A stretch of 64,000 nucleotides of DNA from NCBI GenBank assembly GCA_034770075.1, contig CM068383.1, positions 45,093,222-45,157,221 on the forward strand, read 5' to 3'. The number at the start of each line of letters is the position of its first letter. Position 1 is the first letter of the stretch. Below, in pieces: positions 34,938 through 47,148 of the stretch. Origin of the DNA: Aralia elata. Taxonomy: Eukaryota > Streptophyta > Magnoliopsida > Apiales > Araliaceae. Made by a program: the position numbers and the translations under genes. The notes beneath the pieces were generated by a model. It saw only the letters and a program-made list of their open reading frames with translations, was not told the origin of the DNA and made no database searches.

Positions 34938-35706
34938 TGTTTACCTAAATCTATACTAGCAAAAATACGCAAGTATACACAGTCTACAAGTAATAAAGAG
35001 TAAGTAGAGTATCGTTCCCACAAGGAAAGTATGCAATTTATAATAATAAAAATCAATTATATACTAACTCAATTAAAGTAAACAAGAGATCAATTGTGTG
35101 TTGGTTTGAGAACTTTAATAAAACTAAGTAAATAAATTTTGAAAACAGATATTATTGGAAACTTAAGATTACAATTTCACTTATTATTTCATTTAAATCT
35201 AAATACTTCCTGTTAAATTATGATAAGTAATTCAGATTGTTAATCAGGAACTCATCAATATCTAAAACCACTTCTCAGTGTATCATAGACAAATCAACCT
35301 AAATCTACAAAGATTAGAATTAAGTTGAACACCCTAGATAACCAATTCATTATATCTCTATGTGAATTACAATTAAAAAGGATTTGAAGCTCAGGTTCCT
35401 TATCAGATTACATGTGGTGCGTAGGTATATCTCTATCTTAAACATAAATTATGAGTCCTAAACGTAAGTAGAAAACATAATCACATGCTAATATGATCAG
35501 ATCTAAACCTATAATCCATCTCTCAATTTCATATAGATTATCACGGTAATTACTGGCCAGGTAATTAAACAATTAAGCTAAAATTATATTAGTCAATCTG
35601 AAAAATAAATATCAATAATTAACCAGGAAGCATATTAGATAAAAACTATACAATAAGATCCATTGCAATCTTAACAGAAAATTAGTTCATAGCTAAACCA
35701 AAATTC
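34938..35706 (-). repeat. Partial LTR, probably Athila/Tat type
   Basis: It begins TGTTTACCTAAATC and soon has AAATACGCAAGTATACACAG, then TCTACAAGTAATAAAG and GTATCGTTCCCACAAGG. The LTR at 47615 has the same layout: TGTTGGTCG, ACGCGCAAGTATACGCGGTC, AACAAGTAATATAATGA and GTCGAACCCACAGGG. It sits inside Athila gag and is cut on the right by a copia LTR. Confidence 0.6.
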
Positions 35707-36750
35707 TGAAAGTAGTATGCACACAAGCCAATCATATTTGATATGATGTAGCATATACTTTGTAATCTTAATCATTTATTAATAAAAGAATTGATTTTCT
35801 TAAAAGGCATTTTATATTATCTACATAGTGTTGTTATATTAAATATGATAAACCCATAGTTTTGAGCAATGCTTTTAGAATCATGATGGTGATCATGCTA
35901 ATGAGATCTAAATTCAAGATAGCTCACAAACTAAAATCGTTCCTAATCGTTGGATTACTAAATAGGGGATTAGTGACTCCGGATAGATTAGTACATACGT
36001 TGCTTGCTCTTAAGAAGAGGATGATTGATCTCATAATCATTTGCGTGGAGACACTAAAGTAAGTATGTAGGTGCTTATTGGAGAATAAGTTCACTGAACG
36101 TGGCTCGCTAAGGAATACCTAATGGAGTTTTACTCGTCTGTCAATAGGAATTCCTATAGTAATAGTAGTACAAGTGATCCTTAGACTTGAGATCATCATA
36201 CTGTCTTGTGTATGATGAATTATACTTTGACATGTCCCTTAAGACCTTTAGGGTATATCAAAGGGTATGATTAGGTATAATAAGTTGCACATGGAGATAG
36301 GTGAATGATCAACAAAGAATCTACCACGTCTAGTAAAAGATGTGAATGTCCTATGTGATTCGATAAATGACAACTCAGTAGTCCTTGGCCAAGGCAGAAT
36401 GAAATTAGAAAGGAGTTTCTAATTTGCATTTTTTAGAGTTGTGCATTTGGGAATCGAAATACATATAATTAAATAAAATAAGACTTGACAGTAAATCCAT
36501 GTCTTATATTTAATTGGGACATTCTATGATAGAAGGATTAAATTGTACGGTAACTATTCACTGAAAGGTTCTTTTGTGATTAATATTGAAATCTATATTA
36601 TCTAGAAAGTCGTTGATCGCTAAGGGGGCTTACCCTTATTGTAGAATAAATATTATTTATTTAAATGAATTAAATAGTTTAATTTATTTATTTAAATAAA
36701 ATTAGAATTGTTCTAATTGATTTATTCACAACCGGTATAATATGGAGAAC
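35707..36750 (+). repeat. Copia LTR fragment, plus orientation
   Basis: It starts TGAAAGTAGTATGCACACAA and runs about 1.04 kb as the reverse complement of the LTRs at 20280 and 25543. Homology stops abruptly after ATATGGAGAAC. The remaining 750 bases, PBS and any internal region are absent. A frame at 35862-36062 is LTR sequence, not a gene. Confidence 0.85.
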
Positions 36751-37316
36751 GACTACTAAAATTAATTAGTCACATTTCACATAATCCTCATTAGTTAATA
36801 CTCATATTAATTAATTTACAATTTCATTTACTTACTATATTCAATTGAATTGAATATTTAATTAACTCATTGTCTTATCAATTGCTTGATAATAAAATTC
36901 CTAGGTTAGTCCACTAAATTGAATAACTATTAGTGTGACCTCCTTTAACTAACAATTAGCCATATAGATCATTCCTTATATGCCACAAAATTTTCAATAA
37001 CATTAATATTTAATTAATATATTCATTTACAATACGACTTAAAGTTCTGGCTATTACACCACTGATCGATCTATCAGATAGTCCACCTTTTACTCTTCTA
37101 CTGGATATCTAATCACTCGGCACTCTAAGTCGTCGAATGAGTTACGACATCCTCGAACAACTCGATTTAACTGCACTTGTACTATTTAGTATTATAGTAA
37201 GGCAGGCTTACACATAAATATAAAGCTTTTAAGGTTATTTCATGTTTAATTAAGTATTTTACGGTCTCAAATACTATATCCTAAGGTACCTCCTACCTAC
37301 CTTAGAGATAATCTAC
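36751..37316 (-). other. Probable gypsy leader fragment, non-coding
   Basis: This stretch lies between the copia LTR breakpoint and a gypsy PBS. It is AT-rich with no recognisable gene. Its position argues for leader sequence of the element whose LTR starts at 37333. Confidence 0.5.
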
Positions 37317-37332
37317 AGCTCTAATACCAACT
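37317..37332 (-). other. Primer binding site, gypsy family 2
   Basis: The minus strand has TTGGTATTAGAGC next to the LTR edge, the initiator-Met type with one difference. It marks 37333 as the edge of a 5' LTR. Confidence 0.75.
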
Positions 37333-38699
37333 TGTGAAGCCCCCAAATTCTCTACATTCCCTGTAGCAGATTTGGTGCTCACGTGAAACTATTTAACTAT
37401 AAATATTCCATAATATATAACTTCTATCTATCCAAGGTTCACAGTATCCCATAACAGATAATAGTTCTCGTCAGAACGTTAACTGTGTTTGGATACCCTT
37501 ACTTGGATGTATAGATCCATATCTTATGGATATCTCTTCCATATCGATATTCCCTGTCTATCTGACATTCACAGTATCAATGATAAGATTGTTCTTGGAA
37601 CTGAGGGGCACATTCCGGTAAAGGTGGCACCTTACCGGCGTTTATTAAGTGTAACCTCAACGCTTACAGAACTCTCAATATCATTTAAATACCCTCATTC
37701 AGATGTATAGTTCATATTGATAATGTACTAGATCAAATGTTACTTTCTTACTTAACTAAGAATGTAAATACAACGCAAGAGATATAACAAGCAAGAGATA
37801 TAACAAAAGATGATATATACATATAACTTTAAGTTTGATTACAACGTTCTGAGTACTATGTTCTTATTACAACAAAGTCTTATAAGACTTGAATTTATTC
37901 AAAACAGTAAGATAAAACTAGTTAGTACGGCCTTTTTCCTTGTCCGTCCCTGAAGTTTCGGGATTACCATCTAAAACTGCAAAGGAAAGTTTTATGCAAG
38001 GATGAGCTACAGAATGCTCAGCAAGTTTATGTCAAAAATGTAAACACAATGTGTTTGATTTGAAAAAGTTCAAAAGCTTTTTCCAACTGAAGGTTCAGTA
38101 CATGAACCATGTGTTTCAACCAGTTCTGTTAGCCTTCAATGACTTAAAACAACTTTGTTCAGATATCTTATAGGAGATCAGCCTAATCGAGATATCCTAG
38201 GAGTATGCATACCATCCTAATCGTTCCCAACATGCACTAAACGTCAATATATTATTGACAATAACAACACATATAGGGTGTTTGTATACTCAGTTATAAG
38301 AGTTGTACCAAACAATTTGGCTTGACACAACAATTCATGCTCAAATAAACAATATATGAATAATGATTCATTTTTAAGTTATGTTGAATCAAGAAGCAAT
38401 AACTTCACAACAATTGATAGCAAGATATATAATACTTTCATAAAGGTAATAGGGTTTGGAGACTTGCTTGTGCGTAGTACGTTTAGTTTACGCTGTCTAT
38501 CTACGTCACGTAGTCTATTTATGTCTATTTATACCAATAATAAGCGTTAGAATACTTGCACATACTTTAAAGGAATAGAAGGCTTCCCTCGTATATCTTT
38601 TAAAGATAAATATAACGGTATAAACGTTCATCGTAAATCCTATACGATTATCGGCATACATAACTAGTTAAACGTTTAACAATGAATAATTAACGCTTA

Positions 38700-39110
38700 T
38701 AATTAAGACTTCTTCTACTATACATGAAATAATTTCAGCATTATAACTGCTTATAGAATGAATATTTCTCAACTATATTTAAAATAAATTGAGCATTATA
38801 ACTGCTTGTAAAATGAATATTCGTTTACTATGTTTGAAATCTATTGGGCATTATAACTGTTTATAAAATGAATATTCGGTTATATATTTGAGATAATTTC
38901 AGCATTATAACTACTTATAAAATGAATATTCTTACTAAATAATTGAAGAAAATAGGACATAGTAACTGCTTATAAAAGTATATTTTCAACTTTATAAGAG
39001 AAATAAATCGGACATTATAACTGCTTGTAAATAGGACTTTGTACTATTTACTTAACATAATTTGGGCATTATAACTGCTTATAAAAGTATATTTTTACTA
39101 AATATGTAAA
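38700..39110. repeat. Diverged short tandem repeats in LTR
   Basis: About eight copies of a unit of roughly 60 bp centred on GCATTATAACTGCTTATAAA followed by ATGAATATTC. They lie downstream of the TATA box in element orientation, so they would be transcribed. Confidence 0.75.
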
Positions 39111-39380
39111 GAAGAAAATAATAACTACTAGAGTATAACTCTTGTAGTTGCTAGGTTTACTTCCAATTGCGTAGCGCTTCGATGCTTCAAAAGTAATTTT
39201 TTATCTCACAATATCTCTCAAAATATAAATATAAAGTGTTTTTGCTCTTGAACTGCTCTTGAAAAATAGTAAGGAATGAATGAACTGAGCTTGCTATTTA
39301 TAGGAAAACCAAGTTTCACTAATTTCACATTAGGGGCTCGGCTTATTACACTTTGCACCCTAACATATTCTTAGAATATT

Positions 39381-39672
39381 CTTCTAAGCTCCTCAATGAA
39401 AATATCTTCCAAGCTCGACAATGCAGCTTGCAATTTGAACTTATCTTCTAAGCTCCTCAATGAAAATATCTTCTAAGCTCGACAATGCAGCTTGCAATCT
39501 AAGCTTCTCAATGAAAATATCTTCCAAGCTCGACAATGTAGCTTACAATTGAACCTATCTTCTAAGCTCCTCAATGAAAATATCTTCCAAGCTCGACAAT
39601 GCAGCTTGCAATTGAACCTATCTTCTAAGCTCCTTAATGAAAATATCTTCCAAGCTCGACAATGCAGCTTGA
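39381..39672. repeat. About 60-bp x 5 tandem repeat next to LTR promoter
   Basis: The unit contains CTAAGCTCCTCAATGAAAAT, then ATCTTCCAAGCTCGACAATG and CAGCTTGCAATTGAACC. Copies are nearly identical; one is shortened. They lie about 80-370 bases upstream of the TATA box (39295-39302) in element orientation. Short open frames on both strands here are by-products of the repeat. Confidence 0.85.
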
Positions 39673-39949
39673 TACCGTAAGCACGACAAATCACTTTGTC
39701 CTTCCTAAGCACGACACAACAACTTGTCAAAAATAATTTATCGGGATGCTTCTTGGTGAAATCGTGGAAAGCACGACAAATTATTTTGTCAATGTAAGCA
39801 CGACTAAGCAGCTTCGAAAAAAAATTTATTTGACCTAATTCTTCATTACAGTATACAATCACATAACATAGAGTCGAAATAAGAAATTTCATTTAATAAT
39901 CATATAATTTACATATACGAGTCTTATGAAGGTCTGGAATACCATAGTT

Positions 39950-41923
39950 TGTAACACCAAAAGTTATGATTATACCAATACATAGTTTGGTCATAATCAT
40001 GCCACGCCAGTTCATCTTTGCACTACGGGCCAAAGAGAACTATCACCACAATTTAAGTATGAAGATGATGACAATGATATAAAATAAATATAGTGAGATC
40101 AAGGATAAATATTAGAGATTAAATTTATCCAGTGTCAAAGATTATCCAAATTATCAACATGATGACCAAAATGTGGAGTCAAATTCAAGAATGATATTCA
40201 AGATTCATATTTCAAAGATAACGATAAAATTTTTAATAGAAAGATGCTGGTAAAAATATTAGATGAAGCACAAACTATTAAGGATATTAACTAATTTCAG
40301 GGATTTTCACCATTTAATAATACGGTTTTGGAAACAAATAATAATTTCTTATCATAAATGGAGAAATATGAAGAAAACGATATCCCTTGAAGAGTCTAAA
40401 AAGAAATGATATTCTATACGAATATGAAAGAATATACAAAACTACAAATGGATTTTCAACCGTCATGCGCTCGTCCGCGTAGACAGATCATTTTCACAAC
40501 TTAATAAAGAATGAATACGAAGGGTTATTCACCAGGTACGGTACTCCGTACAGACAAGTTATTCACACAAATTAATAAGGAATGAATAACAACCATTATG
40601 AGTACGAAGTAAAATAATATCACTTGCGAATATGAAAGCAAATGATATTACATACGAGTATGAAATAAATGATATCCCTACCTTAGTTAACAAGTGACGG
40701 GATGTTGCTTTCTATAAAGTTTACTAACTTGGACAATACTTGTATAGCCCAGCAGACTAAGAGAGAACGTAAGAAATTTGGAGAGTAGAAAGAAGTATAA
40801 GCAATGAAGTTGTGAATTTTCTTGATATAATCCTTCCTATTTATAGAAAAAACCAAGGTGAGGGCATTTTCGTCTTTTTCCTAATTTTCCTTGGCTTATT
40901 ACACTTATACCCTTGACATATTCTTGAAATATTCTTTATTCCATAGTATATTCCTTTAATATACTTTATACCTTAGTATATTCTTAAAATATGTTTTCTC
41001 TTAGGTTTTTAATCCTAAGGTAAAATAAAAATTGAATTAAATATTTACTGACGGTAAGAAACTATTGAATGACCTATGGGTCCCACAGAAGAAACAAAAT
41101 CTGAAGAAATTATTCCACGAAAATTAGTTGTGGGTCCCACGAAATAAAGTGTGGGTCCCACATAAATATAAGTTAACTTACAACAAACGCTTCGCGTATT
41201 TTTAATCAACACTTTTAACCCATCAATAATTATGCACTATTAATATTATAGACTCACAATATTGACAACTAGATCATTCTCACGAAAAGGGGATAGAATT
41301 TCTAGACATTGTCAATAATGCTAAAATATCGTATCAAATAATATGAGTTACAATGTCGTGACAAATAATAAAAAAATACTATGCAGATGTTACTGTAACA
41401 ATTATTGAATCAAAATACTGTGCAATTGTTACTTTATCAATTATTGAATCAATAATATTGCAACACCGTGTGCTACTGTAGAATACCACGTACTACTATG
41501 GAATAACGCGTACGACTATGGAATAACGCATTTTACTGTTCTTTTTATTACCGGGTATTTCAACAGTCGAAAGTGATAATACTGTTGACAAAATACTGTT
41601 ATTTTCAGTATCCGATAATTAGTCGTTATGGGGCCTACCACCATTGACAATTTAATACTGTCATTTTTTGCATCCGACAATTAGTCGTTATGGGGCCCAC
41701 CAATATTTTGTTATTTCGGCGCCGTCGTACGTTACCGAATATAATATTCCTCGACAGAAAGAATATTCTCCGATAAAAGGAATATTCCCCGACATACTGT
41801 ATATAGATAATTTGCATATAACACCCTTAACTATAACATTATATCATTTAAGCACTTTACTGTTTAAAATAATAATCATAAAGAAAATAATAAACTCTTA
41901 TTTCATAAAGTCGGGGTCTTACA
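39950..41923 (-). repeat. Second gypsy LTR, related promoter (edges tentative)
   Basis: It begins TGTAACACCAAAAG and ends GGGGTCTTACA on the plus strand, so in element orientation TGTAAGACCCC...GGTGTTACA. TATA box at 40838-40845. The sequence beside it (GGCTTATTACACTT, GACATATTCTTGAAATATTC) matches the corresponding part of the LTR at 37333, so the two are relatives. The five flanking bases on the two sides do not match. Confidence 0.55.
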
Positions 41924-43728
41924 CGACCCGACCTGGCCAACCCGACCCAGTCCGGCTGACCCGACCCAGTCTGGACCCGGCACCAGCGCCATGCAGCAAT
42001 GCCCAGTTCTGTAACTTTCTGCAGAATCGCGATGCAGACCTCTTCCCACTCCGATCTCCATAACTCCTTCTATACACGTTCAAATTGGTCCATTACGGAC
42101 TCTATGGATTCCTAAGACATGGGGCTACAACATATCAAAAATATATAGCTACCCATAAACACTAACACAACTAAATCTTAAGCCAAAGCACAGCGTTAAT
42201 ACTCTGTTTTCGTGTTCTTCGTATGTTTTACAAAAATCTTCACCAAATCTTTGTTTTAACACCTTTTTACTCCATTCCAACTGGGTTAACCTCATAACCC
42301 ATGGAAGTACAACCCTGTATCAACGAACAAACTAAACAAACACGAAAATTAGCATTTACAGTCCTCTAAAGGTCCAAAAAGTTCTAGGTTCCATTTTTGT
42401 CTGAAGTTCTTTCTCCATTAAGCAAAGGTATAGATTGTTCTTCGTTTTTGTTCCACTTTGTTGTTATTAATAGCTTACAAAGTCTCTTAATAACATTATT
42501 AAACTGTCACAACCATCAACAACAACATAAAGTAATCACAAATCATCCACCAAGCATAAGAGCTTAAGAAAACAAGAAAGCTAGAAAAACTTAATGAAAC
42601 CAAAAGAATATCATCTAAGGTTGAAGGTTTACCTCTGTAAATCCTTCCTGGGTGTTATAGAAGCTTTGCAAGGCTAGCTTGAGTCTCCCTCTTCCTTCTT
42701 TGTTTCACCCGAGCTTCTTCCTCCACCCGCTCCTTCTTCTTCTTTCTTCTTTTTCACTGTTCTTTTTCTTTCTTTTCTTCTTGGCTGCAAATTCTCTCTC
42801 TTTCTCTCTACATTTCTCTTCTTGCTAGCAAATGGAAAGTGAGCTGAAGTTTGGAAGGAACCAGGAAGAGTGTAACGGATGGAGTATAGCTTGGGAGTTC
42901 TTCTTCTCTTTTCTTTTCTCTACAATTTCCTCTCAACTCTCTCTAAGCTTGCTAGTACCTGAACTTGAAATGGAAGAGAAGGAATAGGAGTGCATGGGAT
43001 AATGGCTTCGGGAGGAGAAGGAATGAATTGGGAGAGTGAAAGTGGTGAACTCGAGCTTCTTGGAAATAAAATTGAGGTGGGATGTTTGCAAAATGGAATA
43101 TCCCACATATTGTGTACTGTGACTGCCTCCTCCTTTCATCCGATTGGCTCATGACACACTTGCCCAATTCTGATTAGTTGGAGGTTAAATGCCTCGCCAA
43201 TTAAATTGTATGTACCTAAAAAATATACCCGAATACACCCACTTTTGTACCAAATTTGCTCAATAACTCTACCCAAAATTAAAATGGGTACTCCCATAAA
43301 ATATTAGGACACGTAAAAATAATAATTATAGGATTTGTCCATTTATTCGGAACACCCATATAATACATTCGGATACCGAATAAAACACGATTGGGCTCAA
43401 AATGAAAATCCGACACTTGAAAAAAGTATCCCTTCGCACACGCGTATTAATAAAATTATTAAAATAGAAAAAGACACAAAAATATAATGGCGTGAATAGT
43501 GCCTCAGGAAACGTGCCTCGTGAATAGTGATTTTGCGATTTTGTGTGAAACCAATTTATTCCCTTCAACGATACAACAACACTTAAAATTTAGCACATAC
43601 ACATATTCTAGGTTGTAACACAACTTTTAGGCACATAACACAACATAATATAATTAAAAAAAATAAAATTCATTTTATTCACGCATAAACTCGGGTTACA
43701 GGGAAATCCAAAATTCCCGATCGTTACA
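41924..43728 (-). repeat. LTR-like sequence abutting gypsy-3 RNase H
   Basis: The right edge ends GATCGTTACA at 43728, which gives a TGTAACGATC start in element orientation, directly against RNase H codons. Inside are GACCCGACCCAGTC repeats near 41930-41980 and pyrimidine-rich TTCTTCTTTCTTC tracts near 42690-42790. I cannot place the left edge or a TATA box. It probably replaced the gypsy-3 integrase and 3' LTR by insertion and later deletion. Confidence 0.45.
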
Positions 43729-46700
43729 GCCAACATGGACAACCTCTCCTTCCCCTTCCTGCTCAACACATCAGCTACTACGTTTGCTTTCCCCGGGTGA
43801 TACAGAATCTCGCAGTCATAATCTTTGATTAACTCTAACCACCTCATTTGTCGCATGTTTAACTCCTTTTGTGTGAAGATATATTTCAAACTCTTGTAGT
43901 CTGTATATATCTCACATTTGTCCCCATAAAGATAATGCCTTAAGATCTTCAATGCAAAAACTACCGCTGCTAATTCCAAGTCATGGGTAGGGTACCGTTT
44001 CTCATAATCCTTCAGCTATCGTGATGCATACGCAATAACCTTGTCATGCTGTATTAGTACACAGCCAAGACCTTTGTGTAATGCATCACTATACACCATG
44101 AAACCTCCCATTTTATCTATGAAAGAAAATACCAGCTCCTCGCTCAATCTCTTCTTTAACTCCCTAAAGCTTTCTTCGCATTTTTTTGTCCAAACAAACT
44201 TCATCGCCTTACTCTTTAAATTGGTTAACGGGGTTGTTATCTTAGAAAAGTCTTGAATAAACCTTTGATAGTACCCCGCTAACCTTAAGAAACTCTGCAC
44301 CTCCGTCGGTGTCTTCGGTTGCTCCCAATTAATCATCGCCTTCATCTTCGCAGGATCTACTGAAATTCCATTCTTGTCTATCATATGTCCTAAAAATTGT
44401 ACCATTTCCAGCCAGAATTCGCACTTTTAAAATTTCGCGTACAATGCCTCCTTTCTTAGTGTCTCCAACACCACCTTTAGATGCTCCGCGTGTTCTTCCT
44501 TGGTCCTTGAAGAAATCAAAATGTCGTCAAGGAAAATTACCACAAATTTATCTAAGTATGGTTTGAAGACTCGATTCATCAAGTCCATAAACGTTGTTGG
44601 TGCATTCGTCAAGCCAAATGACATCACCAAAAATTCATAGTGCATATACCTCGTTCGAAATGCAGTTTTAGGCACATTCTCCTTTCTCACCTTAAACTGG
44701 TGATATCCAGTCCTCAGATCTATTTTTGAAACACTTAGCTCTTTTCAGCTAATCGAAAAGATCGTCAATTCTTGGCAACGGATATATATTTTTGATCGTC
44801 ACTTTGTTCAACTCTCGGTAGTCGATACAAAGTCTCAATGATCTGTCCTTTTTCTTGACAAACAAAATTGGTGCTCCCCATATAGACACACTTGGCTGAA
44901 TATACCCCTTATCCAGTAATTCTTGAAGTTGTATCATCAACTACTCCATTTTTACCAGTGCCATACGATATGGGGCTTTAGAAATCGGTGTCATCTCTGG
45001 CACTAAATCTATCTTAAACTCGATCTCCCTATCTGGCGGAAGGCTGGGTAGATCGTCTGGGAATACGTCTGGAAATTTTCTTACTACCGGTATATCTTTC
45101 ATTTCTACTCCCTCTTTCTTCGTGTCTACTAGATAGGCTAAATAACCTACACATCCTTTCCTCGATAACTTTTTGGCCTGCATCATCGTAAGACAACTCG
45201 ATCATCTAAGCAATGTGCTACCATAAAATACTACCCTAGACCAATTTGGGGTCTGAAAGTTTACACTTTTCTTCTGGCAGTCAATTATTGTTACATGGTT
45301 ATATAACCAGTCCATTCCTAATATCACGTCAAACTCTCCCAATTTTATTGGGACCAATCTATGTTTAGTTTATGCCCCCTAATCTAAGCGCAATAATTGC
45401 GGTGAATGACCTCTACAGGGATTACTTCCTTATTCGCAACTTCTATGTTTAACGGATTTTCAAATTGTTCTTGGGGTAAATTTAGTCGTTCAACAAATTC
45501 TTCAGACACAAAAGAATAGGTAGCACCTGAATCAAATAATACGTAAGCATCTATATTATTGATTGGGATAATACCTAACACCACGTCCTTCGAAGCAATC
45601 GCATCCTAGACTATCATGTTGAAGGTTCTGGCAGTTGGTCGACTCGATTGAGTAGGTCCACCGATCATTAGCTTGGTATTTTCCCCTTTATTGTCGCTTC
45701 CTCCATTGCTTCCTTTCTTCAGGCAGTCTTTGTTCTGGTGCTCTGTCACTCCACAAGCGAAGCATCCTTGAACTTTTTTTGGGTCTGGACAATTAGGTGC
45801 AATGTGCCCTTCTTGTTCACAGTTATAACAAACTTTCTGCCCTTTCTAGCACTTTCCCTGACAACTCTTCCCATATTTTGGGCACGTCCCCCTTCTCTTC
45901 TTAGATCCCTCATAGGAATTTCCCATCTGATTATTATTGGGGTTACCACTAGTGTTGTTATCCTATTTCCTTTTTCCCAAGTTACTTCATCCACTACTAC
46001 CTCCTCCTCGATGCTCTCCTCCACTCTTCTTGTTCTTTCTCTCCTTGTTATACTGACTTAAAGCCTTACTTCCTCCCTCTGCGATAATGGCCTTTTCCAA
46101 TAGTGTACCAAAAGATTTAATTTGAAGAATAGATACCTTATTGTACAACCATGGCTTTAATCCTTGTTCGGAACGTCGTGCTTTTTCGTTCCTCTGTATC
46201 CACTTGATGTGGAGCAAATCGCGCAAGTTCATTAAATTTTATCGCATACTAGGCAATTGTCATCTCTCCCTGCTTCAGCTCTAAAAACTTCACTTCCATT
46301 CTACCTTGCATGCTCTTCGGGAAATAGTTCTCGAAGAACAGCTCTTTGAATCTATCCCATGGTATGATCCCTTTTCCTACCTGTTGCTAGTCGCTTCCCA
46401 CCAGTAGTTAGCCTCTCCACTCATCAGGTATGTGGCAAATGTCGTCTTCTGGTCCACATATACCCTCACGATAACAAACGTCTTTTCTATTTCTTTAACC
46501 CAAGATTGGGCCTCGACAGGATCAGTCGTGCCCCTAAATTCTATGGGTCCTACACTCCTGAAATCTTTGAAACTTGTTGCCAGAACCGTTGGGTGATTTG
46601 GGTTTATAGGTCCGGCATTTCTTCCTAGTAGTGCTCCTTCTAGCAAATCTACTAGCCTCCACATAGGGTCTACTTGTTTCCTTTCATTAATAACTGACTC

Positions 46701-46742
46701 TTCTTGAGTGGGTTGCGTTTGTTGTCTACGTCTGGGCGGCAT
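43729..46742 (-). pseudogene. Gypsy-3 (Tekay-like) gag-pol, decayed
   Basis: Gag starts MPPRRRQQTQPTQEESV at 46742. Fragments in order are gag body (46742-46377 and 46232-45987), a decayed zinc-knuckle region (about 45990-45730), protease with VLFDSGATYSFVSEEF (45584-45384), RT with LRLCIDYRELNKVTIKN (44940-44749) and FLDDILISS (44690-44427; units A and B have FIDDIL), then RT connection and RNase H with YTDYKSLKYIF and VVADVLSRKG (44405-43734). Stops and frameshifts separate the pieces. Integrase is absent because RNase H meets LTR-like sequence at 43728. It is the same lineage as units A and B but much older. Confidence 0.87.
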
Positions 46743-47148
46743 TTTCTGTTAAGTAAATAAAAGGAAGTTTTAATATGATATCCCACTATATACTATAGTA
46801 TATGTATCTATTGTAACATATTTAGAAGAATAAACGTTTATATTCATATGCCAATAATCAGTACATCATACATAATTCTCTTATAGCATACTGCTATAAA
46901 CGTCACCACATATCCTCTATCATAACAAAATATGGGGATTTACTAACATACCACCCCTCTATCCAGTACAAAAGTTGGGGTCATACAATCACTATCCCAT
47001 AACACAAAAGGTTGGGATTTACATACACATAATACTAGTCACCTAAGCTAACCATCTGTTCGAGCATACCACACTCCACGACGCTCTCATACTCTATATG
47101 TCCCATGTGAATCATTAAATCTCGACTCAGGGTGTAGCGAGTTTGTCC
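46743..47148 (-). other. Gypsy-3 leader near gag, non-coding
   Basis: About 400 bases equivalent to 3854-4346 of unit A. It shares the style of CATACCATAA- and TATCCCATTTA-like stretches with the unit A leader but no frame. Confidence 0.5.

Larger units (their letters stand above)
37333..39949 (-). repeat. Gypsy family 2 5' LTR (right edge uncertain)
   Basis: It starts TGTGAAGCCCCCAAATTC and matches 22699 onward for about 1.2 kb at roughly 85-90 percent by eye. TATA box at 39295-39302. The part from 38700 to 39110 repeats ACTGCTTATAAAATGAATAT-like units, and 39381-39672 is a 60-bp tandem array. I could not define the right edge; a further LTR start at 39950 bounds it. Confidence 0.6.

Noticed and set aside
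39473..39892. 139-codon minus-strand frame with LHCRAWKIFSLRSLEDRFNC repeats
   Set aside because: The protein repeat is produced by the 60-bp DNA tandem array being a multiple of three in places. The opposite strand is equally open.
41924..43728. Solo LTR with a clean target duplication
   Set aside because: Only the right edge (GTTACA against RNase H codons) is clear. No matching left edge or GCCAA duplication could be found.
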